The notes under the pieces were generated by a model that saw nothing but the letters and a program-made list of their open reading frames with translations, did not search any database and had not been told where the DNA came from. This document shows positions 1 to 10,107 of a stretch of DNA of 60,250 nucleotides, piece after piece. Both the position numbers and the translations under genes were made by a program. Where the stretch lies: NCBI GenBank assembly GCA_025062095.1, contig JANXAZ010000020.1, positions 1 to 60,250 of the forward strand. Direction: 5' to 3'. This DNA comes from Geminicoccaceae bacterium (GTDB taxonomy: Bacteria > Pseudomonadota > Alphaproteobacteria > Geminicoccales > Geminicoccaceae). The number at the start of each line of letters is the position of its first letter. The first letter of the stretch is position 1.

Positions 1-295
1 ATCCGCGCTCCCGCGCGGGGAGCGATGAGGCCACCTCCGCGAGCTCGGCCACGGGTTCGGGTTTCAATCCGCGCTCCCGCGCGGGGAGCGATCTGCGAGT
101 TCGCGGGAGGTGACGGGGCCGAGGGAGACGTTTCAATCCGCGCTCCCGCGCGGGGAGCGATCGTTGCCGCAGGAACCGCCGCCGCCGCTCGTGCCCGTTT
201 CAATCCGCGCTCCCGCGCGGGGAGCGATCTTTGCTTCACGTCGCGCCGCAAATCTATCGTCTCGTTTCAATCCGCGCTCCCGCGCGGGGAGCGAT
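1..295 (-). CRISPR. Type I-C CRISPR array (leader-proximal end, truncated by the window)
   Basis: Four full 32-bp repeats lie at 61-92, 130-161, 197-228 and 264-295. A fifth, cut by the left edge, ends at 26. All visible copies are identical. Spacers are 34 bp (27-60), 37 bp (93-129), 35 bp (162-196) and 35 bp (229-263). Read on the minus strand, each repeat starts ATCGCTCCCC, contains a 7-bp stem (CGCTCCC/GGGAGCG) and ends in GGATTGAAAC, which is the usual I-C form. The adjacent minus-strand cas genes and the 3' ATTGAAAC handle both indicate minus-strand transcription. The spacer at 229-263 would then be the newest, next to the leader. The array continues outside the window, so its size is unknown. 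Confidence 0.97.
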
Positions 296-475
296 GGCGG
301 CCTGCGCAAGCCCTTGCTCGCGCGCCGGTCGCGGGCCTCGACGCGCGAACCTCGGCACCGATGCACCCGCACTCCTTCGCGCCGACCCGAGGTTCGCCGA
401 AAAAATCCGTTCGCGCCAGCCCCTTGCGGTCCATGCGAACCCCGTTGCGCTTTTCGCCCGCTTCCGGTTCGCACG
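296..475 (-). promoter_or_regulatory. CRISPR leader between cas2 and the array
   Basis: This 180-bp stretch lies between the cas2 stop and the first repeat in the direction of transcription, the position of a leader that carries the array promoter and the spacer-integration signals. It contains a short A-rich run (aaaaaa, 400-405) but no clear -35/-10 pair was picked out. Open frames across it are extensions of shadows. The assignment rests on position only. Confidence 0.6.
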
Positions 476-766
476 TCACACCACCAGAGGTCCCTCGGGA
501 TCGTAGCCCGGCTTCGCGCCGTGGTGCTCCACCCTCCGCCGCCAATTCGCGCCGAGGAAATAAAAGCGCAGCGAGTCGCGCTCGGGATCGATCTCCGCCA
601 ACAACCGCGCCTTGAGCCTCGCCCACTGCGCCGGATCGAGCTCGCATTCGAACACCGAATATTGCACGCGTTGTCCCCAATCCCGGCAGACACGCGCGAC
701 CCGGCGCAGGCGCCTGCGACCCGCTTCGTCGTCGGTGCGTACGTCGTAGCTGATCAAAACCATCAT
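476..766 (-). CDS. cas2: CRISPR-associated endonuclease Cas2 (type I-C)
   Basis: A 96-residue protein that begins MMVLISYDV, the beta-strand-plus-Asp signature of Cas2, and contains RRVARVCRDWGQRVQYSVFEC, typical of the I-C/I-A Cas2 group. Cas2 forms the dimer at the centre of the Cas1-Cas2 integrase that inserts new spacers at the leader end. Two ATG codons are adjacent (764-766 and 761-763), so the true start may be one codon later. The gene starts only 3 bp after the cas1 stop and is the last cas gene before the leader, the standard order for I-C loci. Length is normal for the family. Confidence 0.97.
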   Translation of the reverse strand: MMVLISYDVRTDDEAGRRRLRRVARVCRDWGQRVQYSVFECELDPAQWARLKARLLAEIDPERDSLRFYFLGANWRRRVEHHGAKPGYDPEGPLVV

Positions 767-769
767 CGC

Positions 770-1810
770 TCATTTCCAAAAGAAAGGTGGATAGGCATCG
801 AGGTCGCCACGCAGATGTCGCGCGAGCAGTTGCGCCTGAATCAAAGGCAACAAACCGATCGTGGTCGTCTCCTCGAGGATCGGATGACGCAGCTCCTCGC
901 GCTTGCGCTCCTGATAAGCCACGATCACCGAGCGTCGCGCATCGTCCGAGAGCAGAACCGCTCCGTTCTCCAACTTGCGGAAATCGCGCCCGCAGAGTTG
1001 GCGGCGGTTGATCAGGGACAAGACCAGGCGGTCGGCGAACCACGGCCGGAACTCTTCGGCGAGATCCAGCGCGAGGGAAGGACGTCCCGGACGATCTCGG
1101 TGCAGAAAGCCCACCGCCGGATCGAGCCCCACCGTCTCGCAGGCCGAGCGCAAATCGTGGGTGAGCAAGGTGTACACGAACGACAACGAAGCGTTGACGG
1201 GGTCGAGGGGCGGCCGGCGCGTCCGCCCTTCGAAGCCCAATCCTTCGTCTTCGACCAAGATCAGATAGCGGAAGACGCCGAAATACACGCGCCCGGCCTC
1301 CCCCTCGAGGCCGCGGAGCGCATCGACGTCCGCCGCGCGCTGCGCCCTTCGCGCGACATCGGTCAACCGACGTTCCGCCTCCTCGAGCGCCGAGCGGGCG
1401 GCGCTTCCCATGCGCTCTCCGTGGTCGCGCAGAGCCCGGCGCACGACCGCGCGCTGGTTCACCGCCTTGCCGATGACGAGCGAGCGCACGATCGGAGCGC
1501 AACAGGCTTCGTCCGCACTGCGTCGGTACTGCTCGCGCCGGAGCAGCACGTTGCCCGAGACCGGCCCCTCCACCCGAGCGAGAAAGCGCCCCGTCTCCGT
1601 GAGGTAGGTCACGGTCGTGCCGTGTTCGGCACAGAGCTCGAGCGCCGCCGGGCTCGCGCTCACCCGTCCGAGCGCCACCACCCCGCCCAAGCCGTGAATC
1701 GGAAAACGCGCCTTCTCTTCGCCTTCGACCGCGATCACGAGGTTCTGGCCGTCGCGTCGCAACCGCGCGCCTTGGGTGGTCACGTAGAGCGTGTTGAGAT
1801 ACCGCTTCAC
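770..1810 (-). CDS. cas1: CRISPR-associated integrase Cas1 (type I-C)
   Basis: A 346-residue protein covering the whole family. The catalytic metal-binding residues are visible: Glu169 in the LEGEAGRVYF segment, His237 in GFLHRDRPGRPSLALDLAEE, and the acidic Asp249/Glu252 that follow. It integrates new spacers together with Cas2, and in I-C systems Cas4 helps select protospacers with the right PAM. The start is GTG at 1808-1810, which overlaps the cas4 stop (GTGA). This start gives the expected N-terminus (KRYLNTLYVTTQGA); longer upstream readings run through cas4 in another frame. The key residues are intact, so adaptation should be functional. Confidence 0.97.
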   Translation of the reverse strand: MKRYLNTLYVTTQGARLRRDGQNLVIAVEGEEKARFPIHGLGGVVALGRVSASPAALELCAEHGTTVTYLTETGRFLARVEGPVSGNVLLRREQYRRSADEACCAPIVRSLVIGKAVNQRAVVRRALRDHGERMGSAARSALEEAERRLTDVARRAQRAADVDALRGLEGEAGRVYFGVFRYLILVEDEGLGFEGRTRRPPLDPVNASLSFVYTLLTHDLRSACETVGLDPAVGFLHRDRPGRPSLALDLAEEFRPWFADRLVLSLINRRQLCGRDFRKLENGAVLLSDDARRSVIVAYQERKREELRHPILEETTTIGLLPLIQAQLLARHLRGDLDAYPPFFWK

Positions 1811-2466
1811 GCCGCGTCCTCCTCGATGCGTCTGGCGATCCAAACGGCGATTCGGCGACCACCATCGAGCGCCCGCGGGCGACAGAGGTCGATCAACGAG
1901 CAAGCCCCGCACCGGCTCTTTTCGTACACAGGAGGCGGCGTCCGACCGGAAGCGAAGGCGGCTCGGACCTCGGCGGCCACGCGACCGGTGAGCGCCCGCA
2001 GCTCGTCGTCGATGCGCACGACCGTCCGACGCCGTTCCTTGCCGTAGAACAGCGCCCCCTCGGGGACCTCGGTACCCAGCATCTCTTCCAGGGCGATCGC
2101 CTGCGCGCAGAGCTGTACCTCGTCGGCTCGATGGGGCTTGGGGCGGCCGCGCTTGTACTCCACCGGGTAAGCCCGCCACCGCCCGTCGGGCATACGATGG
2201 AGCTCCACAAGGTCGGCCACGCCGACCACGCCGAGCGCACGCGAGCGCAAAGGCATGCCGGTCACCACCCGGACCCCTCGCCGTGTGCCGCCCGCTTGCT
2301 CGTGCGTGCGCTCGTGCAACAGCCGGCCCTCGACGGTGGCGAGGTTCTCCTCCCACTGCTGCTCGAGGTGGATCAGGCAGCACTGGCGGGGACACACGAC
2401 CCAATGTTGGAGAGCCGAAAGGGGGACGAGATCGTCCCCCTCCCCCTCGGTCTCCTCAACCCACAC
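1807..2466 (-). CDS. cas4: CRISPR-associated exonuclease Cas4 (type I-C)
   Basis: A 219-residue RecB-like nuclease with an iron-sulfur cluster. Cys25 (CPRQCC) and the C-terminal Cys186, Cys189 and Cys195 (CGACSLIDLC) match the four-cysteine cluster ligands. His51, Asp85 (VADLVE) and the E103-x-K105 pair (VEYKRG) match the nuclease core. In I-C systems Cas4 acts with Cas1-Cas2 to trim prespacers and choose PAM-adjacent DNA. The start overlaps the end of cas7 by 11 bp and the stop overlaps the cas1 start, so expression is probably coupled. Nothing suggests damage. Confidence 0.96.
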   Translation of the reverse strand: MWVEETEGEGDDLVPLSALQHWVVCPRQCCLIHLEQQWEENLATVEGRLLHERTHEQAGGTRRGVRVVTGMPLRSRALGVVGVADLVELHRMPDGRWRAYPVEYKRGRPKPHRADEVQLCAQAIALEEMLGTEVPEGALFYGKERRRTVVRIDDELRALTGRVAAEVRAAFASGRTPPPVYEKSRCGACSLIDLCRPRALDGGRRIAVWIARRIEEDAA

Positions 2467-3310
2467 GGGCCGGCACCCGGACGAAGCGGTCGCCGAGCGG
2501 CGCGCCGTCGAGTGTCACGCGATAGTCCTCGAACGCGCGCGCCGGCCGACCCCCGTGCACGGGCTCGACGCGGACCCGATCGAACAGCAGGTGGGCCGGC
2601 GCGTCGCCCAATTTCGAGCCGTGTTCGAACACCACGAGATGGCGCGTGGTCATGAGCCCGCGCGCGGCCGAGCGGTCGTGTTCGAACATCTCCCGAAGCG
2701 CCTCGAAGAGAAGATCGAGATCCTCTTTCGAGAACCCCGTCTTTTCGGCGAGGGCGGCGGAGACGAAACCGTGCGCGCGATACAGCCCGTAGGCCACCGC
2801 GTGCTTGCGGCCGATCGTGCGCTCCTTGGCGATATCGGCCTCGTTGGTAACGGCCAGTCGGGTCACCGCGAAATCACGTGCGAACACGGGTTCGATCGAG
2901 CGCGCGAAGGTCAGCTGTACCGGACCGCGTACTTGACCCGCGTTGACCTCGGTACTCATCACTGCGCCGAACGTCCGGATATCGTAATAATTTTGGCACA
3001 TCCACTTCGTGATCTCGGGACCGGCGAGTTTTTGTTTCTCGGACTTTTTCCCTAGCGCCTCGTAGGCCTTCTGGTGTTCGCGATTGAGCACGGCCCCCTC
3101 GCGCACGTAGATGCGGTAGGGCTCGTTGTTGCCGTGCTTGAGCTCGACATAGTTGCGCACCTTGCGCTTCAAGCAGACGTCGGTGACGAGCCCTTGACCG
3201 GTTTCCGGGTCGAAGCGCGGCATGTTGCCGGCGTCCGGATCGCCGTTGGGATTGCCGTCGCGGACGTCGAACAAGAGGACGAAGTCGTAGCGGTGCTCGA
3301 GCGCGGTCAT
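2456..3310 (-). CDS. cas7: Cascade backbone subunit Cas7c (Csd2)
   Basis: A 284-residue Cas7 of the Csd2 family, starting at ATG 3308-3310, which overlaps the cas8c stop (ATGA). The N-terminus HRYDFVLLFDVRDGNPNGDPD carries the RRM-fold strand and the NPNGDPD loop characteristic of Csd2. Later segments such as VRTFGAVMS-like DIRTFGAVMSTEVNAGQVRGP and the ERTIGRKHAVAYGLYRAHGF region are also typical. Several copies polymerise along the crRNA to form the backbone of the I-C effector complex. The open frame extends upstream of this Met only because it runs through cas8c out of frame. Confidence 0.96.
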   Translation of the reverse strand: MTALEHRYDFVLLFDVRDGNPNGDPDAGNMPRFDPETGQGLVTDVCLKRKVRNYVELKHGNNEPYRIYVREGAVLNREHQKAYEALGKKSEKQKLAGPEITKWMCQNYYDIRTFGAVMSTEVNAGQVRGPVQLTFARSIEPVFARDFAVTRLAVTNEADIAKERTIGRKHAVAYGLYRAHGFVSAALAEKTGFSKEDLDLLFEALREMFEHDRSAARGLMTTRHLVVFEHGSKLGDAPAHLLFDRVRVEPVHGGRPARAFEDYRVTLDGAPLGDRFVRVPARVG

Positions 3311-3711
3311 TCGTCGGTCTCCCCGGTGGTCGTGGTGTCGTCGGACGGCTTTGAGGAAGCGTCGGCCTTGGACGCGTAGCGCTGATGCCAATAGCCGATG
3401 GCGAAGCGCCCCCGATCGACGATCGACAGCGTGGCGGGCAGGCTCGGCGGCAGGGCACTCGCGATCTCCCCGATCTGCCTTTCGTACCAGCGCGCCAGAC
3501 CCGTCTTGTCGCTCTCGAGCTTGCCGAGATGGCTCGTCGCGAGCGACAAGAGTTGCGGGAAGACGAAGGCGGGGGTCGAGGATGCCGCGCCCCAATAACG
3601 ATCGCGGATCGTCGCGTTCGGACCGACGGCCGCCTGCTGGAGCCCTTCCAGCACGGCGAACAAGCGACCCAGCCGATAGGCCGGGTTCGTCTCTTTCGGA
3701 TCGAGTGCCAC
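3307..3711 (-). CDS. cas11c: Probable internally translated Cas11c small subunit
   Basis: In characterised I-C systems the small subunit Cas11c is made from an internal start within cas8c, in the same frame. Here the C-terminal region has no Met codon, but codon 475 is GTG (3709-3711). It is preceded by GGAGGTGA (3714-3721), a near-perfect Shine-Dalgarno sequence with 5 nt between GGAGG and the start. The product would be 134 residues beginning (M)ALDPKETNPAYRLGRLF, matching the position where Cas11c begins in studied systems. It should form the helical small-subunit filament that stabilises target DNA. The ribosome site is seen directly; translation is inferred. Confidence 0.75.
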   Translation of the reverse strand: MALDPKETNPAYRLGRLFAVLEGLQQAAVGPNATIRDRYWGAASSTPAFVFPQLLSLATSHLGKLESDKTGLARWYERQIGEIASALPPSLPATLSIVDRGRFAIGYWHQRYASKADASSKPSDDTTTTGETDE

Positions 3712-5133
3712 GGTCACCTCCACGGCTCGGTTGCGGATCAAAAAAGCCTTGATCAGCGCCGCCCGGGCCCGGGTCGGCCCCTGCTCCGCGGCGCAGCGGT
3801 TGAGGGCTTCGGCGAGGACGCGCTCGGGGAACCGCGCCCCCGCGAGGGCCGCGCGCACCAGTTCGGCGCCCAGAAGGGGCGGTGCGTTGTCGAGGTCTCC
3901 CCGCACCGAGAGCGCCTTCAACAGCTCGCGAAGCGCGAGCCCTTCGCGCTCCGGACCCACGATCTCGAGCTCGCGGAGCCAGCGCAGCACCGTCTCGGCG
4001 ACGGCGCGGATCGTGCCCTGATGGAAGAAACGGACGGTGATGCGCGAGCGGCTCTCGGCCGAGAGCGCCAGGATGTAGAAGGGAGTGTCGTCCTCGACGC
4101 AGGGCGGCACCCCCTTTCGCGGCGCTTCGTAGAGCGCGCGCACCCGCTCGCTGCCGCGGCCCGGATCGTCCACGGCCATCGCCGCCAGGAACGGACAGAG
4201 CACCCTTTCGTTGGGGCTCGTCCGCCCCGCCCAAAACACCACGCTCGTACCACCGACCGAGAGGTTCTGCCCCGAATCCCGGGCCAAAAGCGCGTTGAGG
4301 GCCGTGGTGTAGGCGAACGCCGCCTCGAGCCCGACCGGAGCGTTGGCGCCTTGCGAAAGACCGAATGATTCGAAAGCCTCCTTGTTGAACGAGACGATGT
4401 TGGCACCCGAGGTCTGGCTCCCGACCACGCCCTTGATCGGCGGGTGCAGCCGGGCGATCGGCCCGAACTTCCCGGTCACCGAACACTGGCCCTCGCCCGC
4501 GGTCTCGAGGCCCTCGGGCGTTTCCGCGAGGTCTGTCAGGACGCGCCGAATCGCCGGCCGCCGACACAGAAGCTCCGTGTCGCCTTCCAGGCGAAAGCTC
4601 ACGTTCCCCGCTTGCTCCTCGAGGGCGTCCGCCGTCTCCGGCGATGCCACCTCGCGAACCGCGCGCGCCGGATCGTCCGAAAGAAAGCGCCGCAACGCCG
4701 CGAGCCCCGGATCAGCGACCCTGATCGCGAGCTCTTCGACCCTTTGGCGAAAGAGCGCGTGCCGGCGTTGCGCGCGCTCGGCCGCGAGCCTCCGAGCGGC
4801 GGCATCGTCCGTCGCTTTTCCTTTGGCGCGCAGTTCTTTTTCGAACTTCGGATCGGGAATGCCGAGGGCGTATTCCGGCTTGTCCCACAAGAGGCACGCC
4901 GCCTCGTTGGTGGTGCGCTTGGGCGGTGCCGGGACCCGGCGTTTGGGCGCACGTTTGTTCCCGCCCTTTTCGCTCGCCTCCCGCAAATCCAGAACGGCGC
5001 GCACCGCACCGCTCGCGGCGAGCTCGACGACGAAGTCGATTGACTGATCGGTCCACCCCGGCTCGGGGAGCGGATCCTCGACGTCCGAATCGGTGCGTCG
5101 CGCGTAGAGTTCGACCAATCGCTGCAGGATCAT
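3307..5133 (-). CDS. cas8c: Cascade large subunit Cas8c (Csd1)
   Basis: A 608-residue Csd1-family protein, the PAM-recognising large subunit of the type I-C complex. The start is ATG at 5131-5133, overlapping the cas5c stop (ATGA); the stop overlaps the cas7 start in the same way. Family segments include ACLLWDKPEYALG near residue 80, CSVTGKFGPIARLHPPIKGV near 215, and the conserved helical C-terminus beginning TNPAYRLGRLFAVLEGLQ. That C-terminal part doubles as the internal Cas11c frame annotated separately. The last 20 or so residues are a Ser/Thr/Asp-rich tail likely to be disordered. Length is usual for the family. Confidence 0.95.
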   Translation of the reverse strand: MILQRLVELYARRTDSDVEDPLPEPGWTDQSIDFVVELAASGAVRAVLDLREASEKGGNKRAPKRRVPAPPKRTTNEAACLLWDKPEYALGIPDPKFEKELRAKGKATDDAAARRLAAERAQRRHALFRQRVEELAIRVADPGLAALRRFLSDDPARAVREVASPETADALEEQAGNVSFRLEGDTELLCRRPAIRRVLTDLAETPEGLETAGEGQCSVTGKFGPIARLHPPIKGVVGSQTSGANIVSFNKEAFESFGLSQGANAPVGLEAAFAYTTALNALLARDSGQNLSVGGTSVVFWAGRTSPNERVLCPFLAAMAVDDPGRGSERVRALYEAPRKGVPPCVEDDTPFYILALSAESRSRITVRFFHQGTIRAVAETVLRWLRELEIVGPEREGLALRELLKALSVRGDLDNAPPLLGAELVRAALAGARFPERVLAEALNRCAAEQGPTRARAALIKAFLIRNRAVEVTVALDPKETNPAYRLGRLFAVLEGLQQAAVGPNATIRDRYWGAASSTPAFVFPQLLSLATSHLGKLESDKTGLARWYERQIGEIASALPPSLPATLSIVDRGRFAIGYWHQRYASKADASSKPSDDTTTTGETDE

Positions 5134-5777
5134 CCGCGGACCTCCAGGCTCTCGAAAGGCGGCACGCGCATCCGGCCCTCCTCGATCACCGCTTCGAAAA
5201 AGCGCGGCTGCGGGGGCGTTTTCGCGAAGTCCCAGTCGTAGAAGATCCATCCCGGCCTCGAATTCCCGCTCGTATCGGCGGGAGGATCGGGCTCGTCTTC
5301 GGCGAGCAGTCGGAAAAACGCCGAAAATTCGCGACAGCCGAGACACGGTTGCTTGTGACATTGCCCCGCTTCCGCACGCCGCTTGAACATGACCACGTAT
5401 TTGGTGAGGCTGTCTTCGGGCCCGGCCCGTTCGGTGAGTCCGATGCGGGCGTGGACGAGATAAGCCACGTCGCGGAGCACCAATGCCGCCCGCTGTTGGC
5501 GGACGTCGGGATCGTCGGCGCGGATCTCGGGTCGATCGGGGGAAGCCTTGAGGGCGACCTCGTTGCGGCGGATCGCGTGGAAGCGGACCGGCTTGAGACG
5601 GTCGATGCGCTCGACGATCCAGCGCATCTGCGGCTTCCACAGGATCGCCTCGAGGATCCCGCGCGCAGCCGAAGGCGTCATGATCTCGTACGAGACCCGC
5701 TCGACCTTCATCTCGGGTCTCGTGAAAAGTGCGTAGTCCCCCCACACGAGAAGTCGAAACGGTCGCGAGACCTGCAT
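5130..5777 (-). CDS. cas5c: Cas5c, crRNA-processing subunit (active site atypical)
   Basis: A 215-residue Cas5 of the Csd/Dvulg group. I-C systems lack Cas6, and Cas5c normally both caps the crRNA 5' end and cuts the precursor. The fold signature is clear: VWGDYALFTRPEMKVERVSYE at the N-terminus and GQCHKQPCLGCREF around 138-151. In the Bacillus halodurans enzyme the catalytic residues are Tyr46, Lys116 and His117. The corresponding positions here read Leu46 (ILEAILWKP), Lys126 and Tyr127 (LTKYVVMFKRR). Start ATG 5775-5777 follows a strong ribosome site (GAGGGGAGGG). The gene sits 15 bp after cas3 and overlaps cas8c. Confidence 0.94.
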   Translation of the reverse strand: MQVSRPFRLLVWGDYALFTRPEMKVERVSYEIMTPSAARGILEAILWKPQMRWIVERIDRLKPVRFHAIRRNEVALKASPDRPEIRADDPDVRQQRAALVLRDVAYLVHARIGLTERAGPEDSLTKYVVMFKRRAEAGQCHKQPCLGCREFSAFFRLLAEDEPDPPADTSGNSRPGWIFYDWDFAKTPPQPRFFEAVIEEGRMRVPPFESLEVRG

Positions 5778-5792
5778 GATCCCTCCCCTCGC

Positions 5793-8042
<2,250 letters not shown>

Positions 8043-8077
8043 CGCAAACGTCCACAACCATTAGTAGCGATATTGCC

Positions 8078-8106
8078 CGTTTATCTTAGGTCCCGATCTG
8101 CGTCAA
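8078..8106 (-). promoter_or_regulatory. Candidate sigma-70-like promoter for the cas operon
   Basis: On the minus strand TTGACG (8101-8106) and TAAACG (8078-8083) are 17 nt apart, in a locally AT-rich patch of an otherwise very GC-rich region, about 35 bp upstream of the cas3 ATG. Placement suits the whole cas operon. The -10 element is a weak match, so this is a suggestion only. The opposite strand must also carry the start of lipA transcription. Confidence 0.35.
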
Positions 8107-8192
8107 CGCACGGCTCTCGGCGCTATAGGCACGCGCGGGTGCCGCTGTCGCATCCGCTTGACGGCGCGAGGGCGCGTACGCATCTCCGGCGC

Positions 8193-9149
8193 ATGAGCGC
8201 GATCACGATCCTCGACCGTCGCGCCGGCGCGCCCGCGAATCCGCCCCGCAAGCCGGCTTGGATCCGGGTCAAGGCCCCGACTTCCGAAGCCTATTTCGCC
8301 ACCCGCAAGCTCGTGCGGGAAAAAAACCTCCACACCGTCTGCGAAGAGGCGGCGTGCCCGAACATCGGCGAATGCTGGCACAAGCGCCACGCCACGGTGA
8401 TGATCCTCGGCTCGGTGTGCACGCGCGCTTGCGCCTTCTGCAACGTCGCCACCGGCGTCCCGGATCCGGTCGACCCCGACGAGCCGGCGCGGGTCGCCGA
8501 ACTCGCGCTCGCGCTCTCCCTCGACCACGTGGTGATCACGAGCGTCGATCGCGACGACCTCGAGGACGGAGGCGCGTTTCAGTTCGCGCGCTGCATCGAA
8601 GCGATCCGCAAGGCCTCGCCTTCGACCACGATCGAGGTCCTGACCCCCGACTTCCGCGGCAAGGCCGGAGCGCTCGAGATCGTCGTCGCGGCCCGACCCG
8701 ACGTGTACAACCACAATCTCGAAACCGTGCCGCGGCTTTATCGCACGGTGCGGCCGGGCGCCCGCTACTTCCACTCCCTGCGCCTGTTGCAGCGGGTGAA
8801 GGAGCTGGATCCGACGATCTTCACCAAATCCGGGATCATGGTCGGGCTCGGCGAGGAGAAAGAAGAAGTTATTCAGGTCATGGACGACCTGCGCTGCGCG
8901 GACGTCGATTTTCTCACCATCGGCCAGTATCTGCAGCCCACGCCGCGCCACCACCCGGTGATCCGGTTCGTCGAGCCGGCGGAGTTCGAATCCTACGCGC
9001 GCATCGGACGCGCCAAAGGCTTCCTGCTCGTCGCCTCTTCGCCTCTGACCCGCAGCTCGTATCACGCCGGGGAGGACTTCGCGCGGCTCAAGGCGGCGCG
9101 GCTCGCCGCATCGGCCCTCCGCCCCGAGCCGCCTTCCGCTCGCTTCTGA
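8193..9149 (+). CDS. lipA: Lipoyl synthase
   Basis: A 318-residue radical-SAM enzyme that inserts two sulfur atoms into octanoyl groups on the lipoyl domains of E2 subunits and related proteins. Both cluster motifs are visible: the N-terminal auxiliary-cluster cysteines in [12 protein letters not shown] and the radical-SAM [10 protein letters not shown]. The conserved C-terminal [12 protein letters not shown] is also present. Start ATG 8193-8195 gives the normal length; longer in-frame readings overlap the cas3 promoter. It is divergent from the cas operon and starts the lipA-COQ10 pair. In many relatives lpd lies directly upstream; here the cas locus occupies that place. Confidence 0.97.
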   Translation: MSAITILDRRAGAPANPPRKPAWIRVKAPTSEAYFATRKLVREKNLHTVCEEAACPNIGECWHKRHATVMILGSVCTRACAFCNVATGVPDPVDPDEPARVAELALALSLDHVVITSVDRDDLEDGGAFQFARCIEAIRKASPSTTIEVLTPDFRGKAGALEIVVAARPDVYNHNLETVPRLYRTVRPGARYFHSLRLLQRVKELDPTIFTKSGIMVGLGEEKEEVIQVMDDLRCADVDFLTIGQYLQPTPRHHPVIRFVEPAEFESYARIGRAKGFLLVASSPLTRSSYHAGEDFARLKAARLAASALRPEPPSARF

Positions 9150-9162
9150 TCCTTCGCCCGCG

Positions 9163-9636
9163 ATGCCCACCCACGCCGAGAAACGGCACCTGCCCTGGAC
9201 GCCGGAGCAGCTCTTCCGGCTCGTGGCGGAAGTCGACAAATATCCCGAATTCCTGCCCTGGTGCAAAGCCGCGCGCATCACGCGACGCGAAGGCAACGTC
9301 TTCTACGCCGATCTCGTCGTCGCCTTCAAGATGCTGCGCGAGCGCTTCACCTCGCGGGTGACGCTCCTGCCTCCTTACGGCATCGACGTCGAGTACATCG
9401 AAGGGCCCTTCCGCTATCTCAACAACCACTGGCGCTTCGAGCCGGCGCCGGACGGAGGATGCGTCGTCGACTTCTACGTCGACTTCGAGTTCCGTTCGAA
9501 GTTGTTGCAGAACTTGATGGAAATGTTGTTCAACGAGGCGGTGAGCCGGATGATCGCCGCCTTCGAGGCCCGGGCCCGCGCCCTTTACGGGGAGGGCTCG
9601 CGCGTCCCCGAGCCCGCGCCCGTGGGCGCCTCCTGA
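9163..9636 (+). CDS. COQ10/RatA-like START-domain protein
   Basis: A 157-residue protein of the polyketide-cyclase/START superfamily that normally follows lipA in Alphaproteobacteria. The N-terminus MPTHAEKRHLPWTPEQLFRLVAEVDKYPEFLPWCKAARI is diagnostic of the COQ10/RatA group. Eukaryotic COQ10 binds ubiquinone and supports respiration; bacterial RatA in Escherichia coli has been linked to ribosome inhibition, so the role here is not settled. It starts 13 bp after lipA and is probably co-transcribed. Its last 52 bp overlap the 3' end of the HxlR-type gene on the other strand. Confidence 0.9.
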   Translation: MPTHAEKRHLPWTPEQLFRLVAEVDKYPEFLPWCKAARITRREGNVFYADLVVAFKMLRERFTSRVTLLPPYGIDVEYIEGPFRYLNNHWRFEPAPDGGCVVDFYVDFEFRSKLLQNLMEMLFNEAVSRMIAAFEARARALYGEGSRVPEPAPVGAS

Positions 9637-9989
9637 GCCGCGCCGGCGTCCGCCGCGAGCTCCGCCTCGAGTGCCGCGAGATCGTCGAGGATCGCGCACA
9701 GCCGCATCCCCGCCTCGGTGAGATCGTATTCGACCCGCGGCGGCACCTCGGGCCAGGCGGTGCGCGACAACAATCCCAGCCGACAGAGCTTGGACAGCCG
9801 CTCGTTCAGGACCTTGGTCGAGATCCCGGGGATCGCCCACTCGAGCGCGCCGGGTCTGCGGACGCCGCGCCGCACGGCGCACAGGACCTCGACCGACCAT
9901 TTGCAGCCCACGACCTCGACGAGAGGCCCGCGTCCGGTTTCGCCCATCGGCGGTGCAGCGTTTTCTGGACCCGCGACGCGACGGCGCAT
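9585..9989 (-). CDS. HxlR-family winged-helix transcriptional regulator
   Basis: A 134-residue single-domain regulator. The family pattern is clear in residues 23-110: VEVVGCKWSVEVLCAV, then ISTKVLNERLSKLCRLGLLSR (recognition helix) and PPRVEYDLTEAGMRLCAIL (wing). GCKW replaces the common GGKW, and Cys29 and Cys37 could be redox-reactive, as in some HxlR proteins. ATG 9987-9989 is used; ATG at 9945-9947 is an alternative that still keeps the domain. It is divergent from the cytochrome P460 gene, which is the obvious target, and its 3' end overlaps the COQ10-like gene. The signal is unknown. Confidence 0.85.
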   Translation of the reverse strand: MRRRVAGPENAAPPMGETGRGPLVEVVGCKWSVEVLCAVRRGVRRPGALEWAIPGISTKVLNERLSKLCRLGLLSRTAWPEVPPRVEYDLTEAGMRLCAILDDLAALEAELAADAGAAQEAPTGAGSGTREPSP

Positions 9990-10107
9990 CGCCCGGTTAC
10001 TTCGCGCTCAGTACCTCACCAGAAAGTGCCTTCTTGTCCGCCCGGCGCGCCCGTGGTCGAGGACGGCCGACGGAGCCGAGATTTCGGCGCGAAGGGGAGA
10101 TCCGCAC
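9990..10107. promoter_or_regulatory. Divergent control region of the HxlR and cytochrome P460 genes
   Basis: This 118-bp gap separates two divergent genes and should hold both promoters. It contains partly symmetrical elements GTTACTT (9996-10002) and AAAGTGCC (10023-10030) with GTACCT between them, resembling the ACTT/AAGT half-sites often seen at HxlR-family operators. The match is loose. GAAGGGGAG at 10091-10099 is a good ribosome site for the cytochrome gene. Confidence 0.3.

Noticed and set aside
110-2047. Plus-strand frames over the CRISPR array and cas genes
   Set aside because: They translate repeats (FNPRSRAGS-type strings) and the antisense of cas1/cas4. The cas genes on the minus strand have complete motifs.
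8055-8061. ATG at 8059-8061 as the cas3 start
   Set aside because: It is out of frame with Cas3. The in-frame choices are TTG 8055-8057 and ATG 8040-8042.
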